Positions 3,789 through 7,173 of a DNA stretch of 7,173 nucleotides are shown here, one piece after another. Numbering within the stretch: position 1 is the first letter of the stretch; every line of letters starts with the position of its first letter. A model generated the notes under the pieces. That model did no database searches and was not told the DNA's origin. It saw only the letters and a list, made by a program, of their open reading frames with translations. Position numbers and translations under genes: made by a program. Source of the DNA: an uncultured Bacilli bacterium (GTDB taxonomy: Bacteria > Bacillota_I > Bacilli_A > RF39 > UBA660); NCBI GenBank assembly GCA_947630865.1, contig CANRJE010000072.1, positions 1 to 7,173 on the forward strand, in the 5' to 3' direction.

Positions 3789-6521
3789 ATGAAAAAAATA
3801 AAAATATTTTTATCAACCGATAATACATTAAAAAATGATGAAATCGAAATTAGTAATTTTATAAGATATTTAAACGAAAAATATCAAGATAGTAATCTTT
3901 ATTTTCAATTATTAGAAAGTGAAAATTCAGATAGTCTAAAAGAAATTACAGAATGTGAATTATTTTTTATCCTCTTTGAAAGTGATTTAAAAGAAAAAAA
4001 TAAGAATGAATTTCTAAAAGCTTATGAAGCATTTCAAAAAAATCAAGCACCTAGAATAACAACTTATATTAAAAAAAGTAAGAAAAAAGAAAGTGAAAGT
4101 GTTTTAGAGTTTTTAACCTATTTAGATGAAAAATTAGGACATTATTATAATGAATATGAAAATATTGATTCCGTTAAATTGAATTTTATCTTACAACTTA
4201 AAGCTTTAGGTCTTGAACTAGGAAATATTGATACTAAAGATGATAAAGTATATTTGAATAATGAAGAAATAATAACTTTATCAAATATTCCAATGATTTT
4301 CAATAACAAGAACTTAGAAAAATTAAAAAAAGAAAAAGCAAATTTAGAAGATAAATATTATTTATACCGCGAAAAAATTAAAGAAGAGCCTGATAATGAT
4401 GACATTTTAGAAGAATATATAAAAATTAAAAAACAAAAAAAAGAAATAGACGATACAATTTATTCTTTAGAACAAGATATTTTATCACTTGAAGAAACAT
4501 TTATTGAAATAACTTCCAAAGGTAAGATTTCTAAAAGACAAATTTATGCTAAAAAATGTTTAGATAAAGGAGATATTGAAGAAGCTAAAGAAATATTATC
4601 TTTTAACGTATTAAAAGAAGATGGAGATAATCTACTAACTTTATTAAAAAAGAAAAAAGAAGAAATACAAGTTATAATTAATGAATTTATTCAAAGAATT
4701 GAAACATTAAAACTAGATATTAATAATAAAAATCGTTTTCAAGAAATAGAAGAATCTTATGAAGAAGCAATTAGAATTGAAAAAGAAGGAGGATTAATAA
4801 GAAAAACATTATATGAATATGCTTGTTATTTATATAAACAAAATAAATACTATAAGGCAATCGAATATGGTGAAAAATGTTTAAATTATCTTATGGATAA
4901 TGATGGAACTGATTCAGCTTATAGTGCTCTTTACAATTTATTAGGACTTCTATATAAAAATATTAATAACTATCAAGAAAGTGAAAAATATTCTTTAAAA
5001 TCTTTAGAAGTAATTAAAAAATTAGCAACAAAAAATTCTTCAAAATATAATAATAACTTAGCAACTGCTTACAATAATTTAGGAAATTTATATGAAGAAT
5101 TAGAAAACTATCAAGAAAGTGAAAATTACTTTTTAAAATCTATTGATATAAGAAAGAAATTAGCTCAAGAACAAAAAATTTATATTAAAGATTTAGCAAG
5201 TTCTTATAATAATTTAGGTCTTTTATATTTAAATTTAAAAAGATTAAAAGAAAGTGAAAATTATCATTTAAAATCAATGGAATTATATGAAGAGTTAGTT
5301 AAGGAAGATTATAATACTTATGCTAATGATTTAGCAAATTCTTATAACAATTTAGGTCTTTTATATAGAATCAAAAAGAATTATTCAGAATGTGAAAAAT
5401 ATCTTTTAAAAGTTCTAGAAATAAGAACAAAATTAGGAGAAGAAAATAATGAAGCTTATGTCAATGATTTAGCTAAAACTTATAATAATTTAGGAGTTTT
5501 GTATAATGATATTAATAAATATCAAGAAACTGAAAAATATTATTTAAAAGCACTTGAAATAAGAGAAAAATTAGCTTTAGAAAATCCTGATATTTATCAA
5601 AGTGATTTAGCTAAATCATACAATAATTTAGGAGTTTTATATTTAAATTTAAAAAGATTAAAAGAAAGTGAAACATATTCTTTAAAAGCTCTTAAAATAA
5701 CTGAAAAATTATATGAGAAAACCCCTTCTGTTTATGCTAATAATTTAGGTATTTTTTATAACAATTTAGGACTTTTATATAAAGATTTAGAAAATTATAA
5801 AGAAAGTGAAAAATACTATTTAAAAGCACTTGATATAAGAGAAAAATTAGCTAAAGAAAAACCTGATGCTTATCAAAATGCTTTAGCATCAACTTATAAT
5901 GATCTAGGAGTTTTATATAAATATTTAGAAAAATATGATGTAAGTAAAGAATATTATTTAAAATCAATTGAAATTAAAGAAAAATTATATGAAAAGTATC
6001 CTAAAGTATATGCTAGTAATTTAACTATGTCTTATAATAATTTAGGACATTTATATAAAGACTTAAAAGATTATCTAGAAAGTGAAAAATACTATTTAAA
6101 AGCACTTGATATAAGAGAAAAATTAGCTAAAGAAAACTTTGAACTCTATGCTCCTGATTTAGCAAATTCTTATGCTAGTTTAGGAATTTTCTATAAAAAT
6201 GTAAGAAGATTGAAAGCAAGTGAAGAATATTATTTTAAAGCATTAGAAATAACAAAAAATTTATATAACAATAATCCTATTTATGCTAATGAATTAGAAA
6301 AATTATATTATAATTTAAGTATTTTATATTTAGATACTGAAGACTATACAAAAAGTGAAGAAAATCTTTTTAAGGCACTTGAAATTACTGAAAAAATGAA
6401 AACAGATAAGAAAAAACATCTTAAAAAGATTTATGAAATGTTAATAACACTTTATGAAAAAGCTAATCTTAAAGAAAGAAAAGAAGAAATTATAAGAAAA
6501 TTAAAAGAACTAGATATTTAA
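3789..6521 (+). CDS. TIR/DUF4062-like domain protein with a long C-terminal TPR array
   Basis: A 910-aa protein, cytosolic, with no Trp. Residues 1-140 form an alternating alpha/beta domain: strand KIKIFLST (3-10), helix EIEISNFIRYLNEKY, strand LYFQLLES (37-44), EITEC then strand ELFFILF (57-63), helix NEFLKAYEAF (73-82), strand RITTYIKK (89-96). This order matches the TIR/DUF4062-like head of a common TPR-protein family in Bacteroidetes and Firmicutes. The family's linker follows: KVYLNNEEIITLSNIP (153-168), then a Glu/Lys-rich coiled coil (about 172-237), then QIYAKKCLDKGDIEEAKEIL (251-270). From about 336 the protein is TPR, with eleven kinesin-light-chain-like units of 45-46 aa (378-880; core YNNLGxLY, ESExYYLKALEI). 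Such heads and TPRs occur in signalling and conflict proteins, so a sensing/scaffold role is inferred, not shown. Start ATG 3789 has AAGGA 8 nt upstream. The gene has its own promoter and is divergent from the 645-aa gene. Confidence 0.82.
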   Translation: MKKIKIFLSTDNTLKNDEIEISNFIRYLNEKYQDSNLYFQLLESENSDSLKEITECELFFILFESDLKEKNKNEFLKAYEAFQKNQAPRITTYIKKSKKKESESVLEFLTYLDEKLGHYYNEYENIDSVKLNFILQLKALGLELGNIDTKDDKVYLNNEEIITLSNIPMIFNNKNLEKLKKEKANLEDKYYLYREKIKEEPDNDDILEEYIKIKKQKKEIDDTIYSLEQDILSLEETFIEITSKGKISKRQIYAKKCLDKGDIEEAKEILSFNVLKEDGDNLLTLLKKKKEEIQVIINEFIQRIETLKLDINNKNRFQEIEESYEEAIRIEKEGGLIRKTLYEYACYLYKQNKYYKAIEYGEKCLNYLMDNDGTDSAYSALYNLLGLLYKNINNYQESEKYSLKSLEVIKKLATKNSSKYNNNLATAYNNLGNLYEELENYQESENYFLKSIDIRKKLAQEQKIYIKDLASSYNNLGLLYLNLKRLKESENYHLKSMELYEELVKEDYNTYANDLANSYNNLGLLYRIKKNYSECEKYLLKVLEIRTKLGEENNEAYVNDLAKTYNNLGVLYNDINKYQETEKYYLKALEIREKLALENPDIYQSDLAKSYNNLGVLYLNLKRLKESETYSLKALKITEKLYEKTPSVYANNLGIFYNNLGLLYKDLENYKESEKYYLKALDIREKLAKEKPDAYQNALASTYNDLGVLYKYLEKYDVSKEYYLKSIEIKEKLYEKYPKVYASNLTMSYNNLGHLYKDLKDYLESEKYYLKALDIREKLAKENFELYAPDLANSYASLGIFYKNVRRLKASEEYYFKALEITKNLYNNNPIYANELEKLYYNLSILYLDTEDYTKSEENLFKALEITEKMKTDKKKHLKKIYEMLITLYEKANLKERKEEIIRKLKELDI
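4920..6428 (+). repeat. Tandem 135-138 bp repeats coding for eleven 45-46-residue TPRs
   Basis: Units begin near 4920, 5058, 5193, 5331, 5469, 5607, 5745, 5883, 6021, 6159 and 6294. Most are exactly 138 bp (46 codons); those at 5058, 6159 and 6294 are 135 bp. Each encodes a TPR pair of helices with consensus L-A-x-x-Y-N-N-L-G-x-L-Y, then Y-x-E-S-E-x-Y-x-L-K-A-L-E-I-x-x-K-L. The units at 5745 and 6021 share 60 identical bases, and those at 5193 and 5607 share 39, so parts of the array were copied recently. The outer units are more diverged. Confidence 0.9.
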
Positions 6522-6531
6522 TTTCTAGTAA

Positions 6532-6560
6532 TTGTATTTTTGATATAAAAATATTATACT
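6532..6560 (+). promoter_or_regulatory. Possible promoter of the DNA glycosylase (pseudo)gene
   Basis: TTGTAT (6532-6537), a 17-nt spacer and TATACT (6555-6560) lie in the 55-bp gap after the TPR gene. As at the PH-domain gene, the -10 ends fewer than 20 nt before the start codon, giving a very short leader beginning at the GGTGA site. No terminator is visible between the TPR gene and this promoter, so read-through from upstream is also possible. Confidence 0.35.
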
Positions 6561-6576
6561 TATTTTGGTGATTAAA

Positions 6577-7071
6577 ATGATAGTAACTCATACTCTACCC
6601 CCCTTTTATGATAAAGATTCTAGAGTTTTAATATTAGGAAGTATGCCATCAGTTAAATCAAGAGAATTAGGATTTTACTATGCTCATCCAAGAAATAGAT
6701 TTTTTAAAACGTTAAGTAAGGTTTTTAATGAAAAAGAATTAGAAACATATGATGAGAAGGTAGCCTTTTTAAAGAAACATCATATTGCTCTTTATGATGT
6801 TATAGAAAGATGTGAAATTAAAGCATCAAGTGATACTTAAATAAAAAATCCTGTTCCAACAGATTTAACACCTATTTTAGAAACAGGAAATATTAAAGCA
6901 ATTTTTACAACTGGTAAAAAATCTAATGATTTATATAAAAAATATTTATATGAAAAAACAAAAATTGAAGCAATTCCACTACCTAGTACTTCTCCTGCTA
7001 ATAATAGAAAAGGAATTGAAGAATTTTTAGTTAAAGAATATTCTATTATTAAGAATTATACTATTGATTAG
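6577..7071 (+). pseudogene. DNA-deoxyinosine (hypoxanthine) glycosylase, split by an in-frame TAA
   Basis: The product belongs to the hypoxanthine-DNA glycosylase branch (family 6) of the uracil-DNA glycosylase superfamily, which removes deaminated adenine from DNA. The first 87 codons hold the strand VLILGSMPS (17-25) and the YYAHPRNRFF active-site segment (34-43). They end in KASSDT and a TAA at 6838-6840. The same frame then continues without a shift: IKNPVPTDL (89-97), IKAIFTTGK (106-114) and LPSTSPAN (135-142), the second active-site loop, up to TAG at 7069-7071. Read through, the protein is 164 residues, the normal length. The family usually has a Ser-type residue where the TAA stands, so a single TCA-to-TAA change would explain it. 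Truncated, the enzyme lacks the LPSTSPAN loop and should be inactive. ATG 6577 follows GGTGAT (6567-6572); the in-frame TTG at 6565 comes before that site. Confidence 0.85.
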
Positions 7072-7114
7072 TGTTTCACTCTCCATTTTTTTCTTTAAAG
7101 TTGTGTTAAACATT

Positions 7115-7143
7115 ATGACTGATAGAAAAAAATATGATATAAT
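7115..7143 (+). promoter_or_regulatory. Promoter for a plus-strand gene beyond the right edge
   Basis: ATGACT (7115-7120), a 17-nt spacer and a perfect TATAAT (7138-7143) preceded by TGA form a complete extended -10 (TGATATAAT, 7135-7143). This is among the best promoters in the window. With the Shine-Dalgarno-like sequence at the very end, it points to a gene starting just outside. Confidence 0.55.
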
Positions 7144-7163
7144 TACTATGCCAAACAAAATGT

Positions 7164-7173
7164 AGAAGGGAGA
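7164..7173 (+). promoter_or_regulatory. Shine-Dalgarno site at the right edge, for an off-window gene
   Basis: The window ends in AGAAGGGAGA, a purine-rich ribosome-binding site about 20 nt after the promoter's -10. No in-window start codon follows it, so the start codon is expected within about 10 bases of the edge. Confidence 0.45.

Noticed and set aside
4920..6428. CRISPR array or non-coding satellite
   Set aside because: The 138-bp periodicity is in codon register and encodes canonical TPR helices. There are no constant repeats with unique spacers.
6841..7071. The 3' half of the glycosylase as an independent gene
   Set aside because: It has no start codon or ribosome-binding site after the TAA and continues the family's sequence exactly in frame. 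It is the second half of one broken gene.

Overview
The window is very AT-rich low-GC Firmicutes-type DNA. Leucine is mostly TTA and arginine mostly AGA. Shine-Dalgarno sites are of the AGGAGG, AAGGAG and GGTGA kinds. Tryptophan is written TGG in the genes that contain it, and TGA ends the 645-aa gene just before a new ribosome-binding site. The standard bacterial code therefore fits, and the Mycoplasma code does not. A gut-type Bacilli/Erysipelotrichia-like or clostridial commensal is the best guess. No 16S or tRNA gene is present to settle it.

Layout: (1) at the extreme left a minus-strand gene starts at 3..1 and leaves the window. (2) At 251-778 (+) lies a GNAT N-acetyltransferase. (3) At 861-1472 (+) lies a membrane-anchored bacterial PH-domain (DUF304-like) protein with its own promoter. 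(4) An A/T-only hairpin at 1499-1549 lies in the convergent gap. (5) On the minus strand a 645-aa protein of unknown function (3551..1614) is followed 4 nt later by a previously unlisted 24-codon reading frame (1609..1535) with a good ribosome-binding site. (6) A 237-bp divergent intergenic region follows. (7) At 3789-6521 (+) lies a 910-aa protein with an N-terminal TIR/DUF4062-like fold, a conserved linker/coiled coil and about eleven kinesin-light-chain-type TPRs of 45-46 residues. (8) At 6577-7071 (+) a DNA-deoxyinosine (hypoxanthine) glycosylase is split by one in-frame TAA. (9) An extended -10 promoter and a Shine-Dalgarno site at the right edge serve a gene beyond the window.

The part most likely to be an undescribed system is the divergent unit: the unknown 645-aa protein, its coupled micro-ORF, and the TIR-like/TPR protein. 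They share a short control region, but a functional link is only inferred from position. The flanking genes (GNAT, PH domain, DNA glycosylase) look like ordinary, individually transcribed accessory or housekeeping genes. The DNA glycosylase appears to be a fresh pseudogene or an assembly artefact.
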